Origin: Shewanella loihica PV-4 | GTDB taxonomy: Bacteria > Pseudomonadota > Gammaproteobacteria > Enterobacterales > Shewanellaceae | DNA: 64,000 bases | Direction: 5' to 3' | Assembly (NCBI RefSeq): GCF_000016065.1 | Contig: NC_009092.1 | Span: 2,170,001 to 2,234,000 of the forward strand | Shown: positions 35,022-44,462 of the stretch, piece by piece | Layout of the letters: each line of letters opens with the position of its first letter | How positions within the stretch are numbered: position 1 is the stretch's first letter | Position numbers and translations under genes: made by a program | The notes under the pieces: model-generated | The model's input: only the letters and a program-made list of their open reading frames with translations | Told to the model about the DNA's origin: nothing | Database searches by the model: none

Positions 35022-35525
35022 GGGCGTTTCCTTCTATGGCATTACTCCTTAATGGAAAGAGTGTAATGCTATGGGAGTATTGAGTTTGAATCTCAGTGTC
35101 GGCGTCAGTTATGACTTGTCATCTTCTATGCGGTTATCGGCTTCTCAAGCGAAAATCATTTCAGGCAACAGTCATCTCAAGCAACAGGCACTTTTAGCGA
35201 CAGGCATTACTCTCAGAGTGAGTAAACAAAAAGTCCTTTTTATGTGGCATCTCCTATCATCTATCACCTCTTAAGAACTGCGCATCTAGCCAGTTTTGTT
35301 ACCAAACTCTAGAAGTGATAATGCAATTTTACAATAACTTAGCATCGTCTTTGGCTGGTTGCCAATAGGTTGAATTAGGGAGAGCGTGGGAGAATTGCTA
35401 AGCAAGAGTGCTAGTCGGTCGCTTGCTGTGTGATTCACCGCGAGCTCAGGTATCGCTGAGCTCGCAAATGCATCTGGATTATAGCTTAGGGGAATTCTGG
35501 GGACTTGCTTTCGATGCTGCGACGC
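35022..35525. other. 504-bp gap with short repeats and hairpins
   Basis: I see no convincing gene. A 67-codon plus-strand frame at 35071-35274 has no family resemblance. Within it a unit like CAAGCAACAGGCAC recurs loosely three times (about 35162-35205). Two hairpins lie nearer the right end: AGCAAG/CTTGCT (35401-35426) and a perfect 10-bp stem GCGAGCTCAG/CTGAGCTCGC with a 6-nt loop (35440-35465), without a T run. Confidence 0.5.
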
Positions 35526-36188
35526 TTAGTGCCCTGGCATGCCGTCGTTGATGCGATACCAAGAGGTGAGGCTGTATCTGTCGTGGTGCGACAGGGAGAC
35601 CTCGTGGGGAAAGAGTTCGCTTAAGAAGATCACCATGGTACCGAACCTTGGCTCGACAACCTGGAATGGGGTTGTTTCGTCGCCTTCGTACATCAGTAGC
35701 TCACCGCCGTGGCTGGTTTGCCAGTCGGGGTTGAGATAGAGGATGCTGGTGAGCTTGCGGTTAGTCTGGCCCCTAAAGGCGTCGAGATGACGTTTATAGA
35801 AGGCACCGGGAGCGTAATAGGCCAGCATGGCTTCCTGATCGAACAGGCCCAGATAGAGATAGCGGTTGACGGCGAGGCGAAGCTCTTCAGACCAATCGAA
35901 GTAGTCTTGTGCGAACTCTACCGACTCGTTTAACCAGCAGATCTTGTCCCGGCGAATCGACTCGACGACCTGTTGGTCTTGCTGACGACCTATGGCGGCG
36001 GCCTTAAAGTCTTCCTCGGCAAGTCCCGTGATGCCATCCAGCAGTTGTTGCAACATAGACTGAGCCAAGACGTTGTGCAGCACGACATAGCCGTGGGTAG
36101 CGAGCCGATCGCAGATATCGGCAAACAGGAGATCTTTGAGTTCTGAATCTGATGTTAAATCAGACGTTAAGTCTAAATGTGCTGTCAA
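35526..36188 (-). CDS. 2-oxoglutarate/Fe(II)-dependent oxygenase, prolyl-hydroxylase type
   Basis: A 220-residue double-stranded beta-helix dioxygenase. The iron ligands are in FYKRHLDAF (HxD, about residues 134-136) and ELFPHEVSL (distal His, about 193); the 2-oxoglutarate-binding arginine is probably in HHDRYSLTSWYR. It resembles bacterial prolyl 4-hydroxylases, some of which modify EF-Tu in Pseudomonas; the target here is not known. It is a solitary gene. Confidence 0.88.
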   Translation of the reverse strand: MTAHLDLTSDLTSDSELKDLLFADICDRLATHGYVVLHNVLAQSMLQQLLDGITGLAEEDFKAAAIGRQQDQQVVESIRRDKICWLNESVEFAQDYFDWSEELRLAVNRYLYLGLFDQEAMLAYYAPGAFYKRHLDAFRGQTNRKLTSILYLNPDWQTSHGGELLMYEGDETTPFQVVEPRFGTMVIFLSELFPHEVSLSHHDRYSLTSWYRINDGMPGH

Positions 36189-36354
36189 TGGCTTAGGATC
36201 CTAACAAGGGGTGGAGCCTTATAGCCTTAAGCTGACAGTCTTGCTAACTAATAATTTTTGTGGTCAAGGTAAAAAGCTTTTTCACTATTTAATTCTATTT
36301 TAAAACAGAAGGATAGTACTACTCTGAGGGATGCGTGTTGCTGAGTGAGAGGCA

Positions 36355-36382
36355 TAAAAAAGGTGCTCTATGAGCACCTTTA
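36355..36382 (-). terminator. adhE terminator
   Basis: AAGGTGCTC (36360-36368) and GAGCACCTT (36372-36380) with a 3-nt loop, followed on the minus strand by six T. It lies about 55 nt beyond the adhE stop. Confidence 0.85.
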
Positions 36383-36436
36383 GCTAATGATTAAGACTGG
36401 TCGCAACGCTAGCGCTCGCGTGAGTCCCTCAAGCGA

Positions 36437-39055
36437 TTAGACGGCGTCTTGATACTTCTTACCGTAGAAGCTGGCGGTGAGGATCGCCTTGAGCTCGGCA
36501 ATCAATGGGTATCTTGGGTTTGCCCCGGTACATTGATCGTCGAAGGCATCTTCGGCAAGTTCGTCGAGTTTAGCGAAGAAGTCGGCTTCGTTGACGCCTG
36601 CTTCTTGGATCGAAGCCGGAATGCCAATCGTCTTCTTGAGTTCATCGATTTTTTCGAGCAACGCTTCCACTTTTTCTTCATCGCTAATGCCTTCGCCTGT
36701 TGCGCCTTTTAATTTGAGATGTTCGGCTATCTTTGCGTAACGACAAAGGGCCTTGGGTCGGTCGTACTGGCTGAAAGCGGCTTGCTTAGTCGGTAGATCG
36801 GTTGCATTAAAGCGGATCACGTTGCTGATCAGCAGGGCGTTTGCCAAACCGTGTGCCAGGTGGAACTCGGCGCCCAGCTTGTGTGCCATAGAGTGACAGA
36901 TCCCCAGGAAGGCGTTGGCGAAGGCGATGCCGGCGATGGTGGCGCCGTTATGTACCTTCTCACGGGCAACTGGAGCCTGAGCACCCAGTGCGTATGAGTC
37001 TGGTAGATACTTAACTAACAGATCCAGCGCCTGCAGTGCCTGACCGTCGCTGTATTCGTTGGCCATCACGCTGACATAGGCTTCCAGCGCATGGGTGATG
37101 GCATCGATACCACCGAAGGCGGTAAGCGACTTTGGCATGTCCATGACCAGGTTAGGGTCGACGATCGCCATGTTAGGTGTCAGCTCATAGTCGGCAATCG
37201 GATACTTCATGCCGGTCTGCTCGTCGGTGACTACGGCGAATGGTGTCACCTCTGAACCTGTACCCGAGGTGGTAGGAATCGCCACCATCTTGGCCTTCTT
37301 GCCCAATTTCGGGAACTTGTAGATGCGCTTACGAATATCCATGAAGCGCAGCGCCAGATCGGCAAAGTCGACTTCAGGATGTTCATACATGACCCAGATG
37401 ATCTTGGCTGCATCCATCGGCGAGCCACCGCCTAGGGCGATGATCACATCGGGCTGGAAGCTCTTAGCCACACTGGCACCTTGGTTAACGATCGCCAGGG
37501 TTGGGTCGGCCTCTACTTCGTAGAAGACTTCGGTTTCCAGGCCCTGAGACTTCAATATCTTGATGGTCTCGTCACAGTAGCCGTTATTAAACAGATACTT
37601 GTCGGTAACGATCAGCGCGCGTTTCTTATCGCTTAGCTCTTCGAGGGCGATAGGCAAGCTGCCGCGGCGGAAATAGATAGAAGAGGGGAGTTTATGCCAC
37701 AACATATTTTCGGCTCGCTTAGCGACAGTTTTCTTATTGATCAGGTGGCTAGGACCTACGTTTTCTGAGATGGAATTACCGCCCCATGAGCCACAGCCCA
37801 GGGTGAGTGATGGCGCTAACTTGAAGTTGTAAAGATCGCCGATGCCGCCTTGTGAGGCCGGGGTGTTGATCAGAATACGCGCGGTTTTCATTCTAAAACC
37901 GAAAGTTCTTACCCGCTCTGTCTGAGTATCCTGGTCGGTATAGAGACCCGATGTGTGGCCTATGCCGCCCAGTGTCACTAAGGCTTCGGCCTTGTTGAGC
38001 GCGTCGTCGAAATCGCTGGCGCGGTACATGGCCAGTAGCGGAGAGAGCTTCTCGTGGGCGAAGGCCTCGCTTTCGCTGATCTCGGTTGCCTGACCAATCA
38101 GCACCTTAGTGCTGGCGGGCACCTTGATGTTGGCCATGGCCGCTATGGTCGCGGCGCTTTGGCCTACGATGTCGGCGTTGAGCGCACCATTTTTAAGGAT
38201 CACCTTCTGCATCGCCTTGGCTTCTTTGCTTGAGAGCATGTAGCCGCCATGGCTGGCGAAACGCTCTTTGACAGCGTCATAGACGGCGTCGACCACCACC
38301 ACGGCCTGCTCTGACGCACACACCACGCCGTTATCGAAGGTCTTTGACATCAGGATAGAACTAACCGCGCGTTTGATGTCGGCGGTCTCGTCGATAACGA
38401 TAGGCGTGTTACCCGCGCCGACACCGATTGCTGGCTTGCCTGAAGAGTAGGCGGCCTTCACCATCCCTGGGCCCCCTGTGGCCAGGATCAGGTTGATCTT
38501 GTCATGGGTCATCAGTTGGTTAGACAGTGCCACGCTGGGCTCATCGATCCAGCCGATAATATCTTTCGGCGCGCCGGCTTCGACCGCCGCCTCGAGCACC
38601 AGGCGGGCGGCGGTAGTGGTTGAAACCTTGGCTCTTGGGTGCGGCGAGAAGATGATGCCGTTACGGGTCTTGAGGCTGATCAGCGCCTTGAAGATAGCGG
38701 TAGACGTTGGGTTAGTGGTTGGCACTATGCCGCAGATGAGGCCAACGGGCTCGGCGATGGTGATGGTGCCGAAGGTTGGGTCTTCCTCTAGGATGCCACA
38801 GGTCTTGTCATCCTTATACTTGTTGTAGATGTATTCGGAGGCGAAGTGGTTCTTGATCACCTTATCTTCCAGTACACCCATACCGGTCTCGTTGGCCGCC
38901 ATCTTAGCCAGGGATATACGGGCATCGGCCGCCGCCAGGGCGGCGGCGCGGAAGATTTTATCGACCTGCTCCTGACTAAAGTTGGCAAATTGTGCCTGGG
39001 CCTTGGCGACCCGTTCGACCAGTTGGTCGAGTTCCTGTTGGTTGCTAACAGTCAT
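36437..39055 (-). CDS. adhE: bifunctional acetaldehyde-CoA / alcohol dehydrogenase
   Basis: An 872-residue fusion enzyme that reduces acetyl-CoA to ethanol during anaerobic growth. The N-terminal aldehyde dehydrogenase half carries the catalytic Cys246 in NGVVCASEQ. The linker leads to the iron-dependent alcohol dehydrogenase half, with ALGGGSPMDAAK (NAD binding) and the iron-ligand stretch GICHSMAHKLGAEFHLAHG. The length is close to E. coli AdhE (891). Upstream lies a CRP-like site, which fits regulation by carbon source or oxygen. It is a single-gene unit. Confidence 0.97.
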   Translation of the reverse strand: MTVSNQQELDQLVERVAKAQAQFANFSQEQVDKIFRAAALAAADARISLAKMAANETGMGVLEDKVIKNHFASEYIYNKYKDDKTCGILEEDPTFGTITIAEPVGLICGIVPTTNPTSTAIFKALISLKTRNGIIFSPHPRAKVSTTTAARLVLEAAVEAGAPKDIIGWIDEPSVALSNQLMTHDKINLILATGGPGMVKAAYSSGKPAIGVGAGNTPIVIDETADIKRAVSSILMSKTFDNGVVCASEQAVVVVDAVYDAVKERFASHGGYMLSSKEAKAMQKVILKNGALNADIVGQSAATIAAMANIKVPASTKVLIGQATEISESEAFAHEKLSPLLAMYRASDFDDALNKAEALVTLGGIGHTSGLYTDQDTQTERVRTFGFRMKTARILINTPASQGGIGDLYNFKLAPSLTLGCGSWGGNSISENVGPSHLINKKTVAKRAENMLWHKLPSSIYFRRGSLPIALEELSDKKRALIVTDKYLFNNGYCDETIKILKSQGLETEVFYEVEADPTLAIVNQGASVAKSFQPDVIIALGGGSPMDAAKIIWVMYEHPEVDFADLALRFMDIRKRIYKFPKLGKKAKMVAIPTTSGTGSEVTPFAVVTDEQTGMKYPIADYELTPNMAIVDPNLVMDMPKSLTAFGGIDAITHALEAYVSVMANEYSDGQALQALDLLVKYLPDSYALGAQAPVAREKVHNGATIAGIAFANAFLGICHSMAHKLGAEFHLAHGLANALLISNVIRFNATDLPTKQAAFSQYDRPKALCRYAKIAEHLKLKGATGEGISDEEKVEALLEKIDELKKTIGIPASIQEAGVNEADFFAKLDELAEDAFDDQCTGANPRYPLIAELKAILTASFYGKKYQDAV

Positions 39056-39375
39056 AATAAGATCCTTGGAAAAAAATTTAGCGAAAATTGGTTTTGGCTA
39101 AATTCTCTTTATGAAGGAAAATTACACTTTTGGCGGGGCGCTAACCGTGATCGGCGCCGCAAAACCGCCTGTTAATGTAATAAAATAACATTGTGAGCAC
39201 AATGTGACGGCTTTCACTGGGTTAATTTTAGTCGGGTAAAAATAGAATATTTAAGTCAAAGTTGTGAATTGTGATAGAAAATCTCGTTTTTCCACGGAGG
39301 AGCAATACTGTACAGTAGGCGTTTTTCAACCATACTGCTTTTTAACCGACTATAGCGTCACTTGAGGAGATGACA
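39056..39375. other. divergent control region between adhE and the marC-family gene
   Basis: This gap of about 320 bp separates divergent genes. It holds ATTGTG..CACAAT (39190-39203) and a CRP-like site at 39203-39218. An AT-rich stretch at 39220-39260 could hold promoters for either gene. Confidence 0.6.
39190..39218. promoter_or_regulatory. CRP-like site overlapping an ATTGTG-AG-CACAAT palindrome
   Basis: TGTGA-CGGCTT-TCACT (39203-39218) matches the CRP pattern TGTGA-N6-TCACA at nine of ten positions. Immediately to its left ATTGTGAGCACAAT is a 14-bp inverted repeat except for its central pair. CRP or a related regulator (FNR/EtrA) may act on adhE. The direct target is inferred. Confidence 0.5.
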
Positions 39376-40011
39376 TTGGATTTAACACTTTATGTTAAAT
39401 TTTTTCTTGGCTTGGTAGCGATAATCAACCCCATAGGTTTGCTGCCCGTGTTTGTGAGTCTGACCAGTCACCAGACAGAAGCGGAGCGTAACCATACGGG
39501 TAAGGTTGCCAACTTTGCCGTGGTGGTGATCCTGCTTGTGACCATCATCGCCGGCCAGCATATCCTCAACATGTTTAGTATCTCGCTGTCGGCGTTCAGA
39601 ATTGCCGGCGGAACCCTGATCGCCATCATCGCCATGTCCATGCTGCAAGGTAAGCTGGGCGAGGTGAAGCGTAACCAGGAAGAAGACAGGGAGGCGTCGG
39701 GCATGGAGTCGGTTGCCGTAGTGCCTCTGGCTTTGCCGCTGATGGCCGGCCCTGGCGCCATCAGCTCGGTGATCGTTTCGGCGGCGCAGCACAACACCTT
39801 TAGCGACCTTATTGGCATGTCGATCACTGTGGTGATCTTCGGCCTCACCAGCTTCACCCTGTTTCGTATGGCGCCGGTGATCTTCAAGTTGCTGGGTAAG
39901 ACGGGCATTAACGTGATCACCCGTCTCATGGGTCTGCTGATGCTCTCTATCGGTATCGAGGTGATGGCGGCCGGTTTCAAGGGCCTGTTCCCTAGCCTGA
40001 TCGGCAGTTAG
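39376..40011 (+). CDS. MarC family integral membrane protein
   Basis: About 211 residues with six membrane segments. The ATG at 39370 immediately abuts the GAGGAG Shine-Dalgarno sequence, so the TTG at 39376, six bases further on, is the better start. The MarC family signature is visible in FLGLVAIINPIGLLPVF and the repeated IAGGTLIAIIAMSMLQG and PLALPLMAGPGAIS segments. It is the YhgN/MarC type; the transport substrate, if any, is unknown. It is divergent from adhE. Confidence 0.88.
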   Translation: MDLTLYVKFFLGLVAIINPIGLLPVFVSLTSHQTEAERNHTGKVANFAVVVILLVTIIAGQHILNMFSISLSAFRIAGGTLIAIIAMSMLQGKLGEVKRNQEEDREASGMESVAVVPLALPLMAGPGAISSVIVSAAQHNTFSDLIGMSITVVIFGLTSFTLFRMAPVIFKLLGKTGINVITRLMGLLMLSIGIEVMAAGFKGLFPSLIGS

Positions 40012-40056
40012 CCAGTTTTTGAAAAGGCTCTGGTAAAGAAAAAGTCTCAGGATAAG

Positions 40057-40083
40057 AAAAACGCGCACGGTGCGCGTTTTTTT
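40057..40083. terminator. bidirectional terminator between the marC-family gene and dgt
   Basis: ACGCGCACGG/TGCGCGT forms a GC-rich stem between runs of A and T, suitable for both convergent genes. Confidence 0.88.
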
Positions 40084-40117
40084 ATGCCTATTTCCTTAGT
40101 GTCTCTTGGCGTAGGGC

Positions 40118-41443
40118 TTACTGCAGATCGATCAGGGATCCCGCCTTGGCACTAAACAGATGTTGGTGCAGGCGGGCGGCAAACTCATCTGTCATTCCCG
40201 AGATGTAGTCGGCGATCACCCGGTTGCAGTTGCCTTCTTGCTGGGCCATCTGTTGCCAGCGCTCCTGGGTATTGAGCGGTAACAGACGCTCGGGATCCGA
40301 GGCGAAGGCCTCGAACAGCTCCATCACTATCTGCTGGCCCTTATATTCCAGCATCTGGATCTCGGGTTTGCGGATCACCCGCTTATAGACAAACTGCTTA
40401 AGTACATGGAGCGCCTCGGCGAAGGGGGGCTCCAGGCGGGCGTTATATCTGAGTAGCGGCTCGATAAAATTGGGGTTTTCATCGATCAAGATGGCGGTGA
40501 CGAAACCGTTGACCAGGGTACCTATGGCGTCTTTGCGCAGGTGATTTTCCAGCGCAAACAGCTTATCGCCAATGGTGGCAAACTCCTTGGCAATCCATTC
40601 ATCGTCGCTGCCCGCTAGCAGGCTGGACACATCTTGCTGCCACATGGCCTGGGTGACGATGCCCATGACGATGGCATCTTCGAGATCGTGAATGGCATAG
40701 GCGGTATCGTCTGCGAGCTCCATGATGGAGCAATCGAGCGACTTATACCGGGTGCGTCTGTGTTGATCTCTTTCCCCTGGCTCTGCCGAGACGAATCGCT
40801 CTCTGTCTTGGGTCGATAGCGGCTCGAGTACCCAGTCGAGCACAGGCTTGTCCTCAAAGAAGATCCCTTTAACCGGACGCCACTGGCTTGGCTTAAGTTG
40901 ACGATAGCTGTCGACCTCTGGCCTTGGCTGGGACTGATACAGTTCATTGTGGCTGGCGGGATATTTAAGGATCCCCAGCAAGGTACGCCGGGTGAGGTTC
41001 ATGCCAAAGTGCTGGGTATAAGGCTCGAGCGCGGTGAGGATCCTGAATGTCTGTCCGTTGCCCTCGAAGCCGCCATCGCTGCGCATCATATAGTTGAGCG
41101 CGACCTCACCGCCGTGACCAAAGGGAGGATGGCCTATGTCGTGGGCCAGACAGAGGGATTCTATCAGGCTCATGGAGTCGAGCAGATGATGCAGATCTGG
41201 GTATTTCTGTTTGAGCTGGGCGCAGATCCCTGTGCCTATCTGCGATACCTCCAGCGAGTGGGTGAGGCGGGTGCGATAGAAGTCGTTCATGCCGACACCC
41301 AGCACCTGAGTCTTGGCCTGCAAACGTCTGAAGGCGGCCGAGTGTAGAATGCGGGCGCGATCGCGCTGATAGGGGCTGCGGTGGTCGTTGCGCCTGAGTT
41401 TCTCTTCGCCCAAGCGTCTCTCATGCCAGATGGCTGATGTCAT
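40118..41443 (-). CDS. dgt: dGTP triphosphohydrolase-like HD-domain protein
   Basis: A 441-residue HD-superfamily enzyme that would hydrolyse dNTPs to nucleoside and triphosphate. The opening [31 protein letters not shown] is typical of the dGTPase-like family, and the metal-binding HD motif lies in [16 protein letters not shown]. It belongs to the dGTPase-like group rather than to the 505-residue enterobacterial Dgt, so substrate preference may be broader. YfbR, another nucleotide-cleaving HD enzyme, is encoded 28 nt upstream in the same direction. Confidence 0.9.
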   Translation of the reverse strand: MTSAIWHERRLGEEKLRRNDHRSPYQRDRARILHSAAFRRLQAKTQVLGVGMNDFYRTRLTHSLEVSQIGTGICAQLKQKYPDLHHLLDSMSLIESLCLAHDIGHPPFGHGGEVALNYMMRSDGGFEGNGQTFRILTALEPYTQHFGMNLTRRTLLGILKYPASHNELYQSQPRPEVDSYRQLKPSQWRPVKGIFFEDKPVLDWVLEPLSTQDRERFVSAEPGERDQHRRTRYKSLDCSIMELADDTAYAIHDLEDAIVMGIVTQAMWQQDVSSLLAGSDDEWIAKEFATIGDKLFALENHLRKDAIGTLVNGFVTAILIDENPNFIEPLLRYNARLEPPFAEALHVLKQFVYKRVIRKPEIQMLEYKGQQIVMELFEAFASDPERLLPLNTQERWQQMAQQEGNCNRVIADYISGMTDEFAARLHQHLFSAKAGSLIDLQ

Positions 41444-41471
41444 ATGCTCTCCTCGTTGCCAGACTTTGCTG

Positions 41472-42059
41472 CTAAAGCAGGCGATTGATCTCGTCGAGAT
41501 TTAGCTCGAAGCTGGGAATAAAGGTATCGATAAAATATTTTACCGCCGGATCTGGATTCTTGCTTAGGGATTCGGTGAGGCGGCGCTTGGCGGTATTGAA
41601 CTCGTGGTTGCCGGCCGTCTGCTCCTCCAGGCATTTGAGGTAGGCGCACAGGGTATCGGCAGATTTCACCAGTTGCTTGTACTCCTCGTCGGCCTGATCG
41701 CTCAGTAAAAGGTCCCGGTAATCTTCTTGAAACTCTTCGGGCACCATCTCCAGCAGCCTGCGCTCGGCAATCGCCTCTATCTTCTTGTACTCGGCCTCGA
41801 TCTCCTTGTTGAAATATTTGACCGGGGTGGGCAGATCGCCGGTGAGGATCTCGCTGGCATCGTGAAATATCGCCAGGGTGGCGGCGCGCTCCGGGCTGAG
41901 CTGCTTGTTGAATTTCTTGTTGGCTATGATGGCTAAGGCGTGGGCCACCATGGCGACCTGTAGTGAATGTTCCTGTACGTTTTCCGGGCGGACGTTGTAC
42001 ATGAGTGGCCAGCGTTGGATCAACTTCATCCTGGCCAGGTGGGCAAACAAATGACTCAT
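41472..42059 (-). CDS. yfbR: 5'-deoxynucleotidase YfbR
   Basis: A 195-residue HD-domain nucleotidase that dephosphorylates dNMPs. The ATG at 42059 matches the family start ([20 protein letters not shown]); a frame of 13 more residues exists upstream. The HD residues are in [17 protein letters not shown] and [20 protein letters not shown], both nearly as in E. coli YfbR. It is followed by dgt on the same strand, so the pair probably forms a nucleotide-pool housekeeping unit. Confidence 0.93.
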   Translation of the reverse strand: MSHLFAHLARMKLIQRWPLMYNVRPENVQEHSLQVAMVAHALAIIANKKFNKQLSPERAATLAIFHDASEILTGDLPTPVKYFNKEIEAEYKKIEAIAERRLLEMVPEEFQEDYRDLLLSDQADEEYKQLVKSADTLCAYLKCLEEQTAGNHEFNTAKRRLTESLSKNPDPAVKYFIDTFIPSFELNLDEINRLL

Positions 42060-42123
42060 ACTGCTATCCCTGTTGCTAAGTTGCTTTAACAGTAACACAG
42101 GGCAAGTAAATAGAAACAGAGCC

Positions 42124-42303
42124 TTATACCAATCGTAATAAAAACTTGATCATTCTAGTTTGTTAAAACGCTTGAGAACGGCGTTAGCATTTTTAATCCT
42201 GGAATTACTAACTCTTGAATAACTACTTATCTAAAAATCCTGGCTTGTTCACAGGTGTTTTTCTGCGCTATATCTGCTCACTGATTTATTGTGATTGGTA
42301 TTA
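42124..42303. mobile_element. MITE-like element, about 180 bp
   Basis: Terminal inverted repeats TTATACCAATCGTAATAAA (42124-42142) and TTTATTGTGATTGGTATTAA (right end) match except for a few bases. The interior is AT-rich and non-coding. The size, ends beginning TTATACCAAT and location in the gap between yfbR and alaA fit a miniature inverted-repeat element; similar ends are common in marine gammaproteobacteria as I recall. No transposase is encoded. Confidence 0.65.
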
Positions 42304-42310
42304 AAAATAA

Positions 42311-42338
42311 AAAAAGCGATCCTGAGATCGCCTTTTCT
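42311..42338 (-). terminator. alaA terminator
   Basis: GCGATC (42316-42321) and GATCGC (42326-42331), with six A on the left giving a T run on the minus strand. Confidence 0.82.
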
Positions 42339-42361
42339 TTGTTTAGTTACAGCCAGAAAGC

Positions 42362-43576
42362 TTATTGGCTGTAGCTGGTGAGGAAGTCACCGAACTCCAC
42401 CAGTGCCTTGTGCAGATCTTCCTTGTGGGGCAGGAAGACCACCCTGAGATGATCCGGCTCTGGCCAGTTAAAGGCGGTGCCTTGGACCAGTAAGATCTTC
42501 TTCTCTTTGAGGAGATCCAGCACCAATCGCTCATCATCCCTCAGGTTAAACTTCTTGGCGTCGAGCTTAGGGAAAGCGTACAGCGCGCCCTTAGGTTTCT
42601 TACAGCTGACCCCTGGGATCTGATTGAGTAGCTCATAGCAAGTATTGCGCTGCAGCGTGAGTCTTCCCTCGGGAGCCACCAGCTCGTTGATGCTCTGATA
42701 GCCACCCAGCGCGGTCTGTATCGCGTGCTGATTGGGCACGTTGGAGCACAGTCGCATGGAGGCCAGCATGTCCAAGCCTTCGATATAGCTCTTGGCGGCC
42801 TTGAGGTTACCCGAGAGCATCATCCAGCCGACGCGAAAGCCCGCGGCGCGGTAGGACTTGGAGAGACCATTGAAGGTCACGGTCAGAATATCGTCCGACA
42901 GTGTCGCTGCCGGAATGTGTACGGCACCATCGTAGAGGATCTTGTCGTAGATCTCGTCTGCAAACAAGATGATGTCGTGCTGACGGCACAGCTCGATGAT
43001 CTCCAGCAGTAACTCGCGGGAGTATACGGCGCCGGTAGGGTTGTTAGGATTGATCAGCACTATGCCGCGGGTGCGACTGCTAATTTTGGATTTGATGTCG
43101 TCGAGATCGGGAAACCAATCGGATTCTTCATCGCAGCGATAGTGCTGCGCCTTGCCGCCGGAGAGGTGTACCGCCGCCGTCCACAGAGGATAGTCGGGTG
43201 AGGGCACCAGCACCTCATCGTCGCTGTTAAGCAGGCCCTGCATCGCCATTACGATGAGTTCCGACACGCCGTTGCCTATGTAGATATCCTCGATATCGAC
43301 GCCAAACAGCCCCAGGCTCTGGTAGTGCTGTACGATCGCCTTGCGCGCGGAAAACAGCCCCTTGGACTCGCTGTAGCCCTGGGCGCTGGGCAGATTGAGG
43401 ATCACGTCGCGCACTATCTCTTCCGGGGCCTCGAAACCGAAGGGGGCCGGGTTACCTATGTTGAGCTTAAGGATGCGATGGCCTTCATCTTCCAGGCGCC
43501 TGGCTTCCTTATGGACAGGCCCGCGGATGTCGTAACAGACGGTGTCGAGTTTATTGGATTTAATGATAGGGCGCAT
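42362..43576 (-). CDS. alaA: alanine-forming aminotransferase AlaA
   Basis: A 404-residue class I/II PLP-dependent aminotransferase. The ATG at 43576 matches the family start MRPIIKSNKLDTVCYDIRG and follows ACGAGG; a longer frame begins at 43642. The PLP lysine is in TFNGLSKSYRAAGFRVGW, and NPNNPTGAVYS and the arginine near VFLPH complete the active site. It is highly like E. coli AlaA (405 residues), which makes alanine from pyruvate and glutamate. A solitary gene. Confidence 0.93.
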   Translation of the reverse strand: MRPIIKSNKLDTVCYDIRGPVHKEARRLEDEGHRILKLNIGNPAPFGFEAPEEIVRDVILNLPSAQGYSESKGLFSARKAIVQHYQSLGLFGVDIEDIYIGNGVSELIVMAMQGLLNSDDEVLVPSPDYPLWTAAVHLSGGKAQHYRCDEESDWFPDLDDIKSKISSRTRGIVLINPNNPTGAVYSRELLLEIIELCRQHDIILFADEIYDKILYDGAVHIPAATLSDDILTVTFNGLSKSYRAAGFRVGWMMLSGNLKAAKSYIEGLDMLASMRLCSNVPNQHAIQTALGGYQSINELVAPEGRLTLQRNTCYELLNQIPGVSCKKPKGALYAFPKLDAKKFNLRDDERLVLDLLKEKKILLVQGTAFNWPEPDHLRVVFLPHKEDLHKALVEFGDFLTSYSQ

Positions 43577-43803
43577 CGAAACCTCGTGATAGCCGGTAAA
43601 GAAAAAAGCTGATTGTGTCAAAGCTCGTAAGTTATCGAACAATAACGAAAAAAAGTATTGTTTAAAAGGGGCTTCGCCGCAATTTAGGAAATATTTTTAG
43701 AGGAAAATGCTGAATAGCTTGTTTGTTAAAAAATAAAACAGAGTATTATTCTGGCGTGTTTGCTGTTGGAAGTTATTGTCACTGCTTTTGTCAGCTTAAG
43801 GCA

Positions 43804-43834
43804 CAAAAAAGCCAGCGAATTACGCTGGCTTTTA
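43804..43834 (-). terminator. efp terminator
   Basis: GCCAGCG (43811-43817) and CGCTGGC (43823-43829) with flanking A and T runs, 20 nt beyond the efp stop. Confidence 0.88.
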
Positions 43835-43854
43835 TTATCGAGTTAACGGCTTGT

Positions 43855-44415
43855 TTAAGCGCGCTTCTTGAACTCGTGTGTGCGAGTGTCGATCTCGATC
43901 AGGTCGCCAGTCTTAACGAAGTCTGCAACGCTCAGGGTTGCACCACCAGCGATAGTGGCAGGCTTCATAACTTTACCTGAGGTGTCGCCACGAGCTGAAG
44001 GCTCAGTGTAGGTCACTTCACGTACAACTGTGGTTGGCAGTTCAACAGAGATAGCCTTACCTTCGTAGAAAGTTACCTGGCACTGTTCTTCCATACCGTC
44101 AACGATGTAAGCAGCTGCATCACCTAGGTTGTCGGCTTCAACGTCGTACTGGTTGTATTCAGCATCCATGAAGACATACATAGGATCGGCGAAGTAAGAA
44201 TAAGTACAATCAAGACGGTCTAGAATGATATCTTCCATCTTGTCTTCACCCTTAAAGGTGGTTTCGGTAGATGATTCTTGAAGTAGGTTCTTCAGTTTCA
44301 TCTTAACGATAGCCGCGTTACGGCCTGAACGAGTTGTTTCAGTCTTTTGAACAACCCATGGGCTGCCATCTAACATGATCACGTTACCTGGACGGATTTC
44401 ATGAGCAGTTTTCAT
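43855..44415 (-). CDS. efp: elongation factor P (arginine type)
   Basis: A 186-residue EF-P that relieves ribosome stalling at polyproline. The loop that enters the peptidyl-transferase centre reads [11 protein letters not shown], placing arginine (Arg32) rather than lysine at the modified position. In Shewanella and Pseudomonas this residue is rhamnosylated by EarP, whose gene lies directly upstream on the same strand. Three beta-barrel domains follow, ending THEFKKRA. Confidence 0.97.
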   Translation of the reverse strand: MKTAHEIRPGNVIMLDGSPWVVQKTETTRSGRNAAIVKMKLKNLLQESSTETTFKGEDKMEDIILDRLDCTYSYFADPMYVFMDAEYNQYDVEADNLGDAAAYIVDGMEEQCQVTFYEGKAISVELPTTVVREVTYTEPSARGDTSGKVMKPATIAGGATLSVADFVKTGDLIEIDTRTHEFKKRA

Positions 44416-44462
44416 TTCTCTATTTCCTATATTTTAGGGTGTTTCTATTTCAACGCAGTATC

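Noticed and set aside
35071..35274. 67-codon plus-strand frame
   Set aside because: No homology recognised, no good ribosome-binding site, composed partly of short repeats.
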